Origin: Paenibacillus cymbidii | GTDB taxonomy: Bacteria > Bacillota > Bacilli > Paenibacillales > NBRC-103111 | Assembly: GCF_004764705.1 (NCBI RefSeq) | Contig: NZ_SHLX01000020.1 | Span: 62,001-126,000 of the forward strand | Length of the DNA: 64,000 nucleotides | Direction: 5' to 3' | Part shown: piece by piece, positions 52,253-61,564 of the stretch | How the letters are laid out: the number at the start of each line of letters is the position of its first letter | Position numbering within the stretch: position 1 is the first letter of the stretch | Translations under genes and position numbers: made by a program | Notes under the pieces: model-generated | The model's database searches: none | What the model was told of the DNA's origin: nothing | Seen by the model: the letters and a program-made list of their open reading frames with translations, nothing else

Positions 52253-53197
52253 TTACCACAAGCTGGAATTGCCCGCTTTCCGGCTGAACCAATTCGCTCC
52301 GACGAGCAGCGCGAAGTTGATCGTCGAATTGAACAGACCGACCGCCGCGCTGAAGCTCCATGCGAAATCCTGCAGCCCTTTACGGTATACATAAGTCGAG
52401 ATGACGTCCGCTGTCTCGTACGTGGCCGGATTGTACAGCAAAATGATTTTTTCGTAACCGACGCTGAGCATACTGCCGATTTTCAAGATGAGCAGGATGA
52501 CGATCGTCGGCGCAATTCCGGGCAGCGTCACGTGAAGCGTCTGCCGCCATCGGCTGGCGCCGTCGATCGTGGACGCTTCGTACAGCTGCGGATCGATCGC
52601 GCTCATCGCCGCCAAATATATGATCGAACCCCAGCCGACTTCCTGCCATATTTCCGATGTCACATAGATGGGTACGAAATTGCCCGCCTTGTTCAGCATT
52701 GTCTCCTTCTCGCCGCCAAACAGCCCGATGACGGCATTGATGACGCCGCTGTCCATCGTAAAATCGATGATCAGCCCGCACACGACGACGAGCGAAACGA
52801 AATGCGGCATATACGTGAGCGTCTGCACGAAACGCGAAAAATAACGGCTGCGCACTTCGTTGATGAGCAGCGCAAGCGCGATCGGCGCCGGAAAGCCGAA
52901 TACGAGCGAAGTGAGGCTGATGACAAGCGTATTTTTGAGAATGCGCCCGAAATAAAAGCTGTCGAAAAAAACTTGAAAATGCTTGAATCCAACCCACGGG
53001 CTTCCCCATATCCCTTTGGAAGGGACGTACTCCTTGAAGGCGATGATCGCGCCGTACATCGGAACGTAATGAAACAGCGCATAGTACGCGATGACGGGAA
53101 GCACGATCATGTACAACGAATAATTTCTCAACCAATCCCGGCGAATGACGGGGACCCACATCTGCAGCGCCCGCCGAAGCTCCAACCGTCGGTTCAT
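52253..53197 (-). CDS. Sugar ABC transporter permease (LplB/YteP type)
   Basis: 314 residues with AAGGAGAG upstream. NYSLYMIVLPVIAYYALFHY starts the first membrane segment; the EAA loop is seen as YEASTIDGASRWRQTLHVTLPGIAP. Ends with the short SSLW tail usual for this group. It forms a heterodimer with the next permease. Confidence 0.92.
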   Translation of the reverse strand: MNRRLELRRALQMWVPVIRRDWLRNYSLYMIVLPVIAYYALFHYVPMYGAIIAFKEYVPSKGIWGSPWVGFKHFQVFFDSFYFGRILKNTLVISLTSLVFGFPAPIALALLINEVRSRYFSRFVQTLTYMPHFVSLVVVCGLIIDFTMDSGVINAVIGLFGGEKETMLNKAGNFVPIYVTSEIWQEVGWGSIIYLAAMSAIDPQLYEASTIDGASRWRQTLHVTLPGIAPTIVILLILKIGSMLSVGYEKIILLYNPATYETADVISTYVYRKGLQDFAWSFSAAVGLFNSTINFALLVGANWFSRKAGNSSLW

Positions 53198-53284
53198 GTT
53201 GCCGTCTCTCCTTGTTTCATGCCTTGTGCGGTTGAAACCGACAGAGGAGCGAAGTTACTTCCCGCTCCCCCGCCGGACAACGGT

Positions 53285-54925
53285 TTACCGTTTGTTATAC
53301 CGGTCGAGCGCCGCCTGCTGCATCTCGATCGCCTTATCGATGCCGAGCTTCTTCATTTGCGCCACATATTTGTCGAAGCCGTCGAGCGATTCCGAGCCCA
53401 TCACGAATTTCAACAGCATCTCGTTTTCATAGGTGTTCACTTCGTTCATGATGGTTGCCATTTTCTCCTGTTCATCGGCCGCAACGAATACCGGCGGCAT
53501 AAAGTGTTTGGCTGCATCGGTGGCGGCCCATGCCTTCACCGCGTTTGTTTGCGCGTCCGTCATCGTCTGCAGCACGTCCGGATTTTGCACGAATGGCCCC
53601 ATGTCGTGCGACAGCATGTAGCGTGCCATCGCTTGGCTGACCGGAAGCTTGTTCGGATTGTTCGTGATTTGCTCAGTATACTTCGGCTTGCCGTTCACCA
53701 ACGCGAAGCTGACTCCTTCGATGCCGAAGTTGGCCAGCATCGAGCCCGCTTCGCTGTACAGATAATCGAGGAACATGGCGGCTGCCTCTTTGTTTTTGCT
53801 TTTCGCGGAAATCGCCGCTCCGAAGCCGATGTAGGGGAGCGAGTATTGTCCGAATTGCGGCGTATCGCCTTTCTTCAATACCGGATACGGCACGCCGACG
53901 ATTTGGAACTTCGGATCCTTGTCCTTCATCGCCGTCATCCACTTCGCAACGCCGCTGGCGTGGCTGGACACTGTCGCGCCCGATCGTCCGTCAAGGATGT
54001 TGGCGTCCACCGTCTTCGTATCCAGGGTGGCAAAATTGTTGTCCAGCAGCTTCTCCTTGAACCAGACGTTCATCGTCGCGAGAAAATCTTTGTAAGCCGG
54101 CTCAATTGATCCGTACTTGACCTTGCCGTTGTCGACGAAAAACCCTTTGGTGATGCCGTATGCCCCGACAAAAGTACCCCAAGGCAGCACATTGCCCTGG
54201 AACGACCAATACGGACTGAAGGGCGCGACCGCTCCTTCCTTTTCTTTAAACGCTTTCAAAACGGTGTACCATTCGTCCATCGTGGTCGGGATCGGCAGCC
54301 CCAGCTCGTCGAGCCAGTCTTTGCGCATCGAGGGCCCGGCCGACACTAGAATGCTCGTATCACCCTTGATGATCGGGAACGAGTAATAGCTGCCTGCGTC
54401 CGTCTTCACCATTTTGTCGATGTCCGGATGCTGCTTCAAGTAGGCGGTATAGTTCGGCGCATACTTGCTTTGCACATCGTTCAGCTTGGCAATGACGTTG
54501 TCCGCTATCGCTTTCTCCGGTCCGCCGGGATATTTGGTCCAGTCGTTCCAAATAATATCCGGCAAGTCGCCGGAGGCGATCATCAGGTTCAATTGTTCGC
54601 CTTCCTTGCCCGGCGCCGGATGAATGTATTCGACTTCGACGCCGGTACGCTTCTTCAGCTCTTGGGCGAACTCCGTTTCGGCGAGATTTTTCGCCGTGGC
54701 CGACGTATTGGCGGCGAGCGGAAACCAGAACTTTAATTTGACATTGCCTTTCATCGGATATACCGGTTCGTTCCCGGCCGCCGCCGTCGCGGTCGGAGAC
54801 GCCGTCGGCGCCGCCGTCGCGCCGACCTTCGCCTCGTCCCCGCCGCCCTTCGTACAACCTGCCGCAGCGCCGGCCAGCATGACTGCTGCAAGCGACGACG
54901 CAACCCACCTTGATCTTTTGCTCAT
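53285..54925 (-). CDS. Sugar ABC transporter substrate-binding lipoprotein
   Basis: 546 residues from ATG 54925 (GGAGGG seven bases upstream). Lipobox at Cys24 (GAAAGC), then a Gly/Ala/Thr linker and a binding domain with LKFWFPLAANTSATAKNLAE and FAQELKKRTGVEVEYIHPAP. It is in LplA-type family 1 and comes first in the cluster B transporter (binding protein, two permeases), unlike cluster A where it is last. It depends on a shared ATPase elsewhere. Confidence 0.9.
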   Translation of the reverse strand: MSKRSRWVASSLAAVMLAGAAAGCTKGGGDEAKVGATAAPTASPTATAAAGNEPVYPMKGNVKLKFWFPLAANTSATAKNLAETEFAQELKKRTGVEVEYIHPAPGKEGEQLNLMIASGDLPDIIWNDWTKYPGGPEKAIADNVIAKLNDVQSKYAPNYTAYLKQHPDIDKMVKTDAGSYYSFPIIKGDTSILVSAGPSMRKDWLDELGLPIPTTMDEWYTVLKAFKEKEGAVAPFSPYWSFQGNVLPWGTFVGAYGITKGFFVDNGKVKYGSIEPAYKDFLATMNVWFKEKLLDNNFATLDTKTVDANILDGRSGATVSSHASGVAKWMTAMKDKDPKFQIVGVPYPVLKKGDTPQFGQYSLPYIGFGAAISAKSKNKEAAAMFLDYLYSEAGSMLANFGIEGVSFALVNGKPKYTEQITNNPNKLPVSQAMARYMLSHDMGPFVQNPDVLQTMTDAQTNAVKAWAATDAAKHFMPPVFVAADEQEKMATIMNEVNTYENEMLLKFVMGSESLDGFDKYVAQMKKLGIDKAIEMQQAALDRYNKR

Positions 54926-55061
54926 CGTACCCTCCTGAACGCCATGTATTTTGCGATACAAGCCAAGTATAGAATCGGCAACTTGCCGCCGAACAGAGAC
55001 AAATCATGATATGGGGGGACAATAGCGCATATTTGCAAGGACAAACTCGATCGCGCCAGGA

Positions 55062-55091
55062 CAAAAAACAAAAGCCATGTCATCCATGGCT
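55062..55091 (-). terminator. Intrinsic terminator of the cluster B AraC gene
   Basis: AGCCATG (55073-55079) pairs with CATGGCT (55085-55091). On the minus strand it is followed by TTTGTTTTTTG, making a classic terminator after the AraC stop at 55108. It separates the regulator from the transporter genes. Confidence 0.85.
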
Positions 55092-55107
55092 CTACAAGTG
55101 GCTCGCA

Positions 55108-57405
55108 TCATAACAAATCCATATATTTACCGGGCGTTACCCCCTCATGTTTGGCAAATACGCGCCGGAACGTGCGTACGTTGGAATAACCGACTGCTTG
55201 TGCGACGATGTCCATCGTCATCCCGGGCTCCTGCATAACATTTTTCGCCTCGGCGATTCTCACTTTGGCGATGTACTCCAGCAGCGGAGTACCGGTTCCT
55301 TCTTTGAAGATGCGGGAGACGGAAGCGGGGTGCAGCCCCATCTGATCGGCGATCGAAACGATGCTGAAATCGATGCTGCGGTATTGCTCCTGCACGATGC
55401 TCACTATGGTTTGAACGACGGACGTATGACGATTGCCCGCCTGCTCCTGTCGGACATACCCGCATATGTTGCGTAAAATTTGCTTCAATTGCCCTTTCAA
55501 CTCGTTTACTGTACGGCATTCAAGCAGTCGTTCGATCGGATCGAGCGATTCCAGAAACGGATTGTCGCTTATGCTGCTCATATCGTTGATCGTCTTCAGC
55601 ATCGTGCTGACGAGATCGACGAATAAACATTTTGCCAGTTTGAGCGGCAGCTTTCGCTGCTCCAAATGATCCTTGAATATATCATCTATGATTGCCTCCG
55701 CGTACCCGTACTCTCCCGCCTTGATGCTGTTCATCAATGACTGCTCTTTCTCCAGCGGGTAATAGTATTCGCCCCTCATCCCGGTGTTGTTCATGTCGCT
55801 GTAAAGGAATACGCCCGTCACGCCGTAGACACTCTGGTATTCCATCGCCTCGAGCGCTTCGTCGTACGCTTTGGCAATGCCGATCGCCGAATAGTGGACA
55901 CCGCTGACGGTAATAGCAGGTGAAATACCGTGCAGGGTCTCCATATGACCGGCGATGCGATTCGCGATTGCGGACGCGGAGGCGTCCCGTATCCGGTCAT
56001 CCGATTCCTCTCGTTTGTCGCAATTGAGCAAATAGACGAGCCAATCGTCCATCTCCGCCAAATATCCGGTCACCATCGGTCCGGCCGCCTGATCGATTGC
56101 GATCGCAACTGCCGAACGAAACGCCGAAAGCGGCATATCCGCATCCTCATTCGCCCGTACGATCATGACGGTGAACGCATCGGAAACGAAATGCATCCCG
56201 TAGGCGTCCAGCGATTGCTCCAGCGGAATGGCGCTTTCTTTCCCTTTCAGCAGCTTCTCGATAAACCGGCCGCGCATGAACGTAGTCAATCTGCTGCTCA
56301 TGTCCTCGTTCTCCGTAATCGTCGAGTGAATCGCCTGCCGGAGGAAATTGTACTCGTTGGCCTGCGCGCCCGGGACGATAACCACGTTCTTTCGTCCTTG
56401 AAACAGCTCCATCAATGCCCGGACAAGCGAATAATTTTTGCGGACGAACAAGTACGCAAGCCCTCCGCCGATTAACAAGCATACGAGCAAGCCGATCGCA
56501 GTCGCTTTTTTGATATATTCCGACTTGTCCCAATAAACACGCTCCGGCATGAGGATCATATATTTCCAATCGGTCGCCTCCGAGCTTATATAGGAAACGA
56601 CCACAGGCTGCCCCGAGTAGGACGCCTTCAGGACGCCGCTCTTGCCCGCCAGCTCTTTATACCCGACGGGCATGGGCTCGACAAGCGGCGAAGTGGAAGC
56701 CAGCACCCGGTCCTGCTTGTCAAGGATCGCCGCTACGCCATTGTGAATATAGTCAACGCTGCCGGCTATCCAAAATTTCGAGTCGTCCACGAGGATCACC
56801 ACATTCCCCCTGATCGTCGAACTGGGGTTCCCGATCGGGACGGAGCGGACATAAGCAAGATCGCCGATGCCCCCGTTTTCGTTCGCCGCGCTGTTTCCGA
56901 GTTGGACGTAACCGCCGTTGTAACGCTGCTGCAGCCGCATTTTCCATTCCTCATAGGGGATCGGATTGCGTGTATAAAGATGGTTATAAACGACTTCGGA
57001 AGAATTGCTGATCTCGGGCGTTACAATCGCATCTATGGACGGAAAATAGACGAAGTAATGCGCCGACCGCTGCGAAGACTGGTACACTTTCAAGCTTTCG
57101 AACGCTTTGTACAACGTAAAATACTGTTCGGGCATGAGCGGCCCTTGGATTGTCAGCAGCTCTTGCACTTGAGGGTTGAAAGCGATTTCAATACTCAGCC
57201 GATCGATATCGGAGAGCCAGTTGTCCATGTCCTGTCGCACTTTAGACAGGATGAGATTGTTCGAGCGGTTGATTGCCTCTGCAACCGTCCGGTTCGTTTG
57301 GGTGTACGTGACGATGCTGACCAATAGCGGAACGAGCAGTATGGCGGCATAAGACAACAACCACGGGATGGCGATGCTGTGCCGCTTGAACATCACATGA
57401 AGCAA
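55108..57405 (-). CDS. Membrane AraC-family regulator (YtdP-like)
   Basis: 765 residues from TTG 57405, chosen because GGGGGAG lies eight bases upstream. The first membrane segment is at AIPWLLSYAAILLVPLLVSI and the second at ATAIGLLVCLLIGGGLAYL; between lies an extracellular Cache-like sensor. The C-terminal 110 residues hold two helix-turn-helix units (FSIVSIADQMGLHPASVSRI, MDIVAQAVGYSNVRTFRRV). Intact, in contrast to the broken cluster A regulator with the same layout. It likely induces cluster B when its sugar is outside the cell. Confidence 0.9.
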   Translation of the reverse strand: MLHVMFKRHSIAIPWLLSYAAILLVPLLVSIVTYTQTNRTVAEAINRSNNLILSKVRQDMDNWLSDIDRLSIEIAFNPQVQELLTIQGPLMPEQYFTLYKAFESLKVYQSSQRSAHYFVYFPSIDAIVTPEISNSSEVVYNHLYTRNPIPYEEWKMRLQQRYNGGYVQLGNSAANENGGIGDLAYVRSVPIGNPSSTIRGNVVILVDDSKFWIAGSVDYIHNGVAAILDKQDRVLASTSPLVEPMPVGYKELAGKSGVLKASYSGQPVVVSYISSEATDWKYMILMPERVYWDKSEYIKKATAIGLLVCLLIGGGLAYLFVRKNYSLVRALMELFQGRKNVVIVPGAQANEYNFLRQAIHSTITENEDMSSRLTTFMRGRFIEKLLKGKESAIPLEQSLDAYGMHFVSDAFTVMIVRANEDADMPLSAFRSAVAIAIDQAAGPMVTGYLAEMDDWLVYLLNCDKREESDDRIRDASASAIANRIAGHMETLHGISPAITVSGVHYSAIGIAKAYDEALEAMEYQSVYGVTGVFLYSDMNNTGMRGEYYYPLEKEQSLMNSIKAGEYGYAEAIIDDIFKDHLEQRKLPLKLAKCLFVDLVSTMLKTINDMSSISDNPFLESLDPIERLLECRTVNELKGQLKQILRNICGYVRQEQAGNRHTSVVQTIVSIVQEQYRSIDFSIVSIADQMGLHPASVSRIFKEGTGTPLLEYIAKVRIAEAKNVMQEPGMTMDIVAQAVGYSNVRTFRRVFAKHEGVTPGKYMDLL

Positions 57406-57498
57406 AATTATGTCTCCCCCTCGGCTACCGCCCTTCGCCAACTTATGCCCCTATTATACAAAATACGCCCGATTGCAGAAAAGTGCTAATCCGCTTGT

Positions 57499-58737
57499 TC
57501 ATGCCGGCCCGGGTTCTCTATTATTGTCGAATGTGCGCTTGTCGTTAGCCTCCCGACATTCCTGCACCAATGCCTCGAGGTCGGCTCCAAGCCGATAGCG
57601 GGACATGAGCTCGGGAGCCCACTTCCTGCCATACTGGACATGCATCGTTTCATCCGCCGCGTCATACAAGAATGCCTGAGCGGATAAATAATCGTTCAAC
57701 TCCATATGACCCTTCAGCCGCATATGGCGAAGCGGAAACGAGCCGGCTTCGATAACGAGCGTAAGGGTGATATATCGGCGGGCTGCATCTATTTCCTGGC
57801 GCCAGCTGTAGTTTCCCGTCATGTATTTCATTTCTTCGAGAGCGACGCCGATCTCCTTCAGCCTTACTTCCCCGATCGTGGAGTGCCGCACCTCATCCCA
57901 TAAATGGCGGGACAAATCAAGATAAAATTCCCACGGCATCCCCTTGATTTCGTACATAATGCTGCCGAGCGTTTCAGCTGCCTGCATCTCCTGCAAATAA
58001 CCATAGCCGAATTGCCAAATCAATTCCTCTCTGCGAGAAGGATTGACCGGTGCACTCACGCGATCCTGCACCTGAAAATTCTCCGGACGAATCGCCTGAG
58101 AAGCGGGAAGCTCCAACTGCTCAGGCGCAAGCCGGACTAATTCCCTCAGCGCCTCTTGATGTCGCTGTTCCGTCCATGTCTTGGACTGCCTGAACACGTC
58201 AACCAGCAACTCGCCGATGATTTGATCGCATGCGGCATACCACGGTTGCCATGCCGGTGTGTTATACAGTTCGGCAGACAGCCGCTCGAGGAGCTTAATA
58301 CTTGCGATTTGCTCCTTCTCTTCTGTGCAAATTTGCTTCATGATGTGCTGCGTCGGCGCATCGTGAACGGGGAACACGCTTTTTTCCTGCTCCTGCAGCA
58401 AATCCACCAACCGCGGCTTCATGCTTTCATAAATCGCGGCAAGCATCGCCCGGACGTTAGGGGCAGTCGCCAAATAGACAGGTATATATGACAAAGCCGG
58501 ATGAACCTGTTTATCCGGGCGGCCGCGAAGCTCCTTCGTGCGAACCCGCAATTCATTGGCATGTATCGAATCTTGCCATTGATGCAACCCAAGCGCCTGC
58601 TTCATCGCCCAGTCGGGCATCGCCGGAATAATCGCCGCCAAATGCTCCATCATCATCTTCTCGAGATGAAAGCCTATTTTCAAATAATACGTACTCTCCG
58701 AATGAGAAATATACCCCGCCTTTTCCGGTTGTGCCAT
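57499..58737 (-). CDS. Second ferritin-like putative di-iron protein
   Basis: 412 residues, GGGAGGAAA upstream. It shares the bundle of 11851-13200: MPWEFYLDLSRHLWDEVRH with Glu282-xx-His285, and DAADETMHVQYGRKW with Glu363-xx-His366. No ferredoxin or other redox partner is next to it. The N-terminal helical part differs from the paralogue. It sits upstream of the AraC gene with 93 bases between, likely its own unit. Function unknown. Confidence 0.7.
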   Translation of the reverse strand: MAQPEKAGYISHSESTYYLKIGFHLEKMMMEHLAAIIPAMPDWAMKQALGLHQWQDSIHANELRVRTKELRGRPDKQVHPALSYIPVYLATAPNVRAMLAAIYESMKPRLVDLLQEQEKSVFPVHDAPTQHIMKQICTEEKEQIASIKLLERLSAELYNTPAWQPWYAACDQIIGELLVDVFRQSKTWTEQRHQEALRELVRLAPEQLELPASQAIRPENFQVQDRVSAPVNPSRREELIWQFGYGYLQEMQAAETLGSIMYEIKGMPWEFYLDLSRHLWDEVRHSTIGEVRLKEIGVALEEMKYMTGNYSWRQEIDAARRYITLTLVIEAGSFPLRHMRLKGHMELNDYLSAQAFLYDAADETMHVQYGRKWAPELMSRYRLGADLEALVQECREANDKRTFDNNREPGPA

Positions 58738-58961
58738 TGTCGTTTCCTCCCTCGTTTATCTGCATGACATGTAAAGTATAGAATCGTACCTCATAAACCT
58801 GAAGGGACAGAATGCGATCCACGGGGACAATATCGTATGTTTAAGGGAAACATGAAAAAAAACCGCCCCGCTCCGCCGGTCCGGCGTGTGTAGAGACGAT
58901 CCTTATGCGGTGCTTTGATCCGAATGGTGTACCCGCGGCAACCATTAGATTTGAATACCTT

Positions 58962-59639
58962 CTACTCCAGCAACCCGAGTGCCAGATAATCGCTCAAACT
59001 GACAACCCCGTCAACCTGCAAACCTTGCGACTGTTCAAATTTGCGCAGCGCTTGATCGGTCGCGCCGTCGAAACGACCGTTGCATGCTCCTTTATAGAAA
59101 CCGGCGAATTTGAGCTGGAACTGAATGAGCATCACATCGGCGCCGCTATCGCCCAGGGCGAGCGGCCTCGGGTCCGCAAACGATTCGCCAAGCGGGTGCC
59201 CCATGATGTTGACGAGCGTGCCGATCGGCACCAGATTGTATAGTTCCTCGACGTGACGATTCAGCATGCGCACACAGCCGTGGCTCGCATCCGAACCTAT
59301 CGAATGCGGGCGGTTGGTGCCGTGAATGCCGAATGTACCCCACGGAACATTCAAACCGATCCAACGGGAACCGAAGCCTTTCCCCCAATTTTTCGATTTG
59401 TTGACGACTTTCCACTCCCCAACGGGCGTTGGCGTTCCCGGTTTGCCCAGGGCGATCGGATATTTTTTGAACGGCACGCCGTCGATGAACAAGGTCAATC
59501 TGTTGCGCACAACGTCAATTTGGATCGACACTTCTGGTTCTTTTCGATTCTCTTGTGTCGCAGCTTTGGCGCACGTACTTATCCCCGTACCCACGAGAAG
59601 AATCGCAAGAACGGCAACTCCTAGCCACACTCTCCGCAT
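58962..59639 (-). CDS. L,D-transpeptidase (YkuD) with C-terminal peptidoglycan-binding domain
   Basis: 225 residues with ATTGGAG upstream. Signal peptide 1-26 (cut near AKA). YkuD domain about 38-160 with His106 (HGTNRPHSIG) and catalytic Cys122 in SHGC (119-122). Peptidoglycan-binding repeat at about 165-220 (LALGDSGADVMLIQFQLKFA, DQALRKFEQSQGLQVDGVV). It makes 3-3 crosslinks in the wall, likely in spores or under stress. Short gene with its own promoter region. Confidence 0.9.
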   Translation of the reverse strand: MRRVWLGVAVLAILLVGTGISTCAKAATQENRKEPEVSIQIDVVRNRLTLFIDGVPFKKYPIALGKPGTPTPVGEWKVVNKSKNWGKGFGSRWIGLNVPWGTFGIHGTNRPHSIGSDASHGCVRMLNRHVEELYNLVPIGTLVNIMGHPLGESFADPRPLALGDSGADVMLIQFQLKFAGFYKGACNGRFDGATDQALRKFEQSQGLQVDGVVSLSDYLALGLLE

Positions 59640-59715
59640 GTTCGTTCAGACTCCAATCAAGTAATGTATCCTATCCGGACGCAAACAAATGAAGTGTTCC
59701 CGACAGCTGCAAGTT

Positions 59716-59877
59716 TTACTCCAGTTCTGCGTTTATGGCGAACGTGACTCTGTCGCCGGCATACTGATCGCCTGCCGAATGATAAATAAGGAACTGCTGC
59801 CGCGGTAGCAACATTAAGAAGGAAACCAAAAACATCAAAACGAAATAAATCAGCAGGATCGAAAGAAGCAGTTGAAT
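59716..59877 (-). pseudogene. Possible C-terminal membrane-protein remnant
   Basis: 53 codons ending at 59716: a hydrophobic run LLLSILLIYFVLMFLVSFLM then HSAGDQYAGDRVTFAINAEL and TAA. A stop lies just upstream and there is no clear start or ribosome binding site. It looks like the end of a membrane protein whose front is lost. No family recognised. Confidence 0.3.
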
Positions 59878-59999
59878 TTAATGATACAGATCCTCGACAG
59901 GGGGTTAAACTGCAAATGCCTTTCGTGGTCGGAATGTTTGGAGAAAATTGAAATCAAACGGTTCGTGTTAGAGGAGTATTTTTATGCTAATGGCTAAAA

Positions 60000-60134
60000 T
60001 TATGGCAGCAACATCAAAGATTGGATCAGATCGTGGAAATCAATTCCAAACAATCTTGATTCCTCGTCCATGTTGTACAGAAACCAATAGGCAGATCCCA
60101 ATATTAATACATTGATAACCAAAGCCGACATCAT
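60000..60134 (-). CDS. Small possible membrane ORF
   Basis: 44 codons from ATG at 60134: MMSALVINVLILGSAYWFLY gives one membrane helix, followed by an acidic loop and a second short hydrophobic end. The ribosome binding site is weak. It could be a real small protein or a piece of a larger gene. In the same 680-base gap (59640-60322) no other gene is convincing. Confidence 0.25.
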   Translation of the reverse strand: MMSALVINVLILGSAYWFLYNMDEESRLFGIDFHDLIQSLMLLP

Positions 60135-60322
60135 AACGTTTATTTAGCGGCAGCCTCATCTAAACTGTAAACTTGCTTGTGCTGAATTATAGCAACGTAC
60201 TCTCCTAGATTCAATGGTTACAATTCGTAATAAGCTGCCCGTTTGTTGAGCGAAGGTTGTACCCTGGAACGACAACAAGAGATGGATCGGTTCCATCGCT
60301 GAGCTTAAGAATCCGTAATGAA

Positions 60323-60697
60323 CTATAATGTTGGATAGTCACCCCAAAGTTCTATTGCATTTCCATCTGGGTCAAAAAACTTAAAGGATAAGCCTTGGTA
60401 GTCTGTCAACTTTCCTACCTTTATTCCCTTGTCTTTGAATTGCTGGTAAAGCGAATGGATATCCTCACCTACAGTAAAGCCGTAAGTTGCTTGCACACCA
60501 TTAGTGTAATTCATATGAGACGTAACTTTACCTTCTTCATTAGGTATTAAGATTACTCGAACTCCTGATTCTGTTCTCAATTCTAAACAAATCGCGTCTT
60601 CAACTGCTAATTTAAAACCAAGATGTTCTGAGTACCATTCCATAGCCTGTTGAAGATTAGTTACAGGAATGTACTGGTAACTGGTTTTTAGTTGCAT
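60323..60697 (-). CDS. VOC-family protein
   Basis: 124 residues with GAGAGG upstream. Typical VOC order: SYQYIPVTNLQQAMEWYSEH, LELRTESGVRVILI, and the C-terminal FKFFDPDGNAIELWGD with metal-site Glu. Small single-domain member. AT-rich, next to the attC-like repeat, and probably part of an acquired group. Substrate unknown. Confidence 0.88.
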   Translation of the reverse strand: MQLKTSYQYIPVTNLQQAMEWYSEHLGFKLAVEDAICLELRTESGVRVILIPNEEGKVTSHMNYTNGVQATYGFTVGEDIHSLYQQFKDKGIKVGKLTDYQGLSFKFFDPDGNAIELWGDYPTL

Positions 60698-60768
60698 AGA
60701 ATGCCGCCTCTCATCATTTGTTTATCCAATGTCATATCCAATAAATACCACGAGTTTATTTAATTATC

Positions 60769-60850
60769 CTGCCCGATAACTTAACGAGACCACCGATCAA
60801 ACTTCCGCGGCGGCCTCGTGATGTAGTTATGAAGCAAACGTAACCGTTAA
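60769..60850. repeat. attC-like hairpin repeat, copy 2
   Basis: Matches 9951-10030: CCTGCCCG, CTTAACGAG, then an inner stem CGAGACCACCG pairing with CGGCGGCCTCG through two G-T pairs, then CTCGTGATGTAGTTATGAAGC and AACG. ATAACT and AGTTAT form a further pair. It lies five bases past the YdcF stop and before the VOC start, so its place is that of a cassette junction. Confidence 0.55.
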
Positions 60851-60854
60851 CGAG

Positions 60855-61409
60855 TTATTTAACCCAATTGTGTATATGATGCTTAAAATATTTCCCTACC
60901 TTCTCAAGTTCATTCATAACGCACCCTATTTTATTCTCCTCTAAATACCAGTTATCTTTTGAAGTTCCTGTTTTATCAATAACCGGACTTACATAAAATA
61001 CTGTTTCTCTTGGAAAGTCAATCTGGTACGTTAAAAGCGCTCTTCGTGCGTGATAGTTTTTACAAACTAAAACGACCTTTTTGGGGGTTAACCCTTGTTG
61101 TTGTAAAACCTCAAATGAGAACCGCGAATTTTCAAAGGTATTAGTTGCTCTATCTTCTTTAAGTATTGCTTCGGAAGGAACTCCTAAAGATACTCCAACA
61201 TTTCGTAAATATTCCCATTCAGTTGTTTCTACATGTGAAGTGGCTCCACCTGAAGGAAGGATTAATGAAGCAATACCCTTATGGTATAGCATCTCGGCTC
61301 TTTCCATCAATTGAGGATGACTTCCTCCTGGAATTAAAACAACATCTGATGGACCAATCTCTGTTTCATAAAACATAAAATCAGTAATACAGTCAAAAGG
61401 AGAAGACAA
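60855..61409 (-). CDS. YdcF/DUF218-family protein
   Basis: 184 residues from TTG 61409 (AGGGGG seven bases upstream); an upstream frame reading is rejected because it lacks a ribosome binding site. SPFDCITDFMFYETEIGPSD leads to VVLIPGGSHPQL, the start of the DUF218 Rossmann-like domain, then ILPSGGATSHVET and ENSRFSFEVLQQQG with LVCKNYHARRALL. Role in envelope or transport is known only in general. No membrane helix, unlike E. coli SanA-type members. AT-rich. Confidence 0.82.
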   Translation of the reverse strand: MSSPFDCITDFMFYETEIGPSDVVLIPGGSHPQLMERAEMLYHKGIASLILPSGGATSHVETTEWEYLRNVGVSLGVPSEAILKEDRATNTFENSRFSFEVLQQQGLTPKKVVLVCKNYHARRALLTYQIDFPRETVFYVSPVIDKTGTSKDNWYLEENKIGCVMNELEKVGKYFKHHIHNWVK

Positions 61410-61564
61410 CAATACACCCCCTAAGTGTAAGACCATCAAACTAATATACCATATTTTTTCCTGATGGTACTCCATCGACTTTTACTAGGTATGGGAACAA
61501 TAGGCGTATAGATTGTTGATGATAAACTTGTCTTTACGTGCACACAATTCAACGGTTATTTGAT

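Noticed and set aside
52532-54109. Plus-strand open frame of 525 codons opposite a permease and binding protein
   Set aside because: Antisense shadow of two convincing transporter genes; no signals of translation.
59981-60116. Plus-strand 43-codon ORF with a good GAGGAG site near 59981
   Set aside because: Composition is unlike a known small protein, it overlaps a hydrophobic minus-strand ORF and has no clear partner; left out as likely chance.
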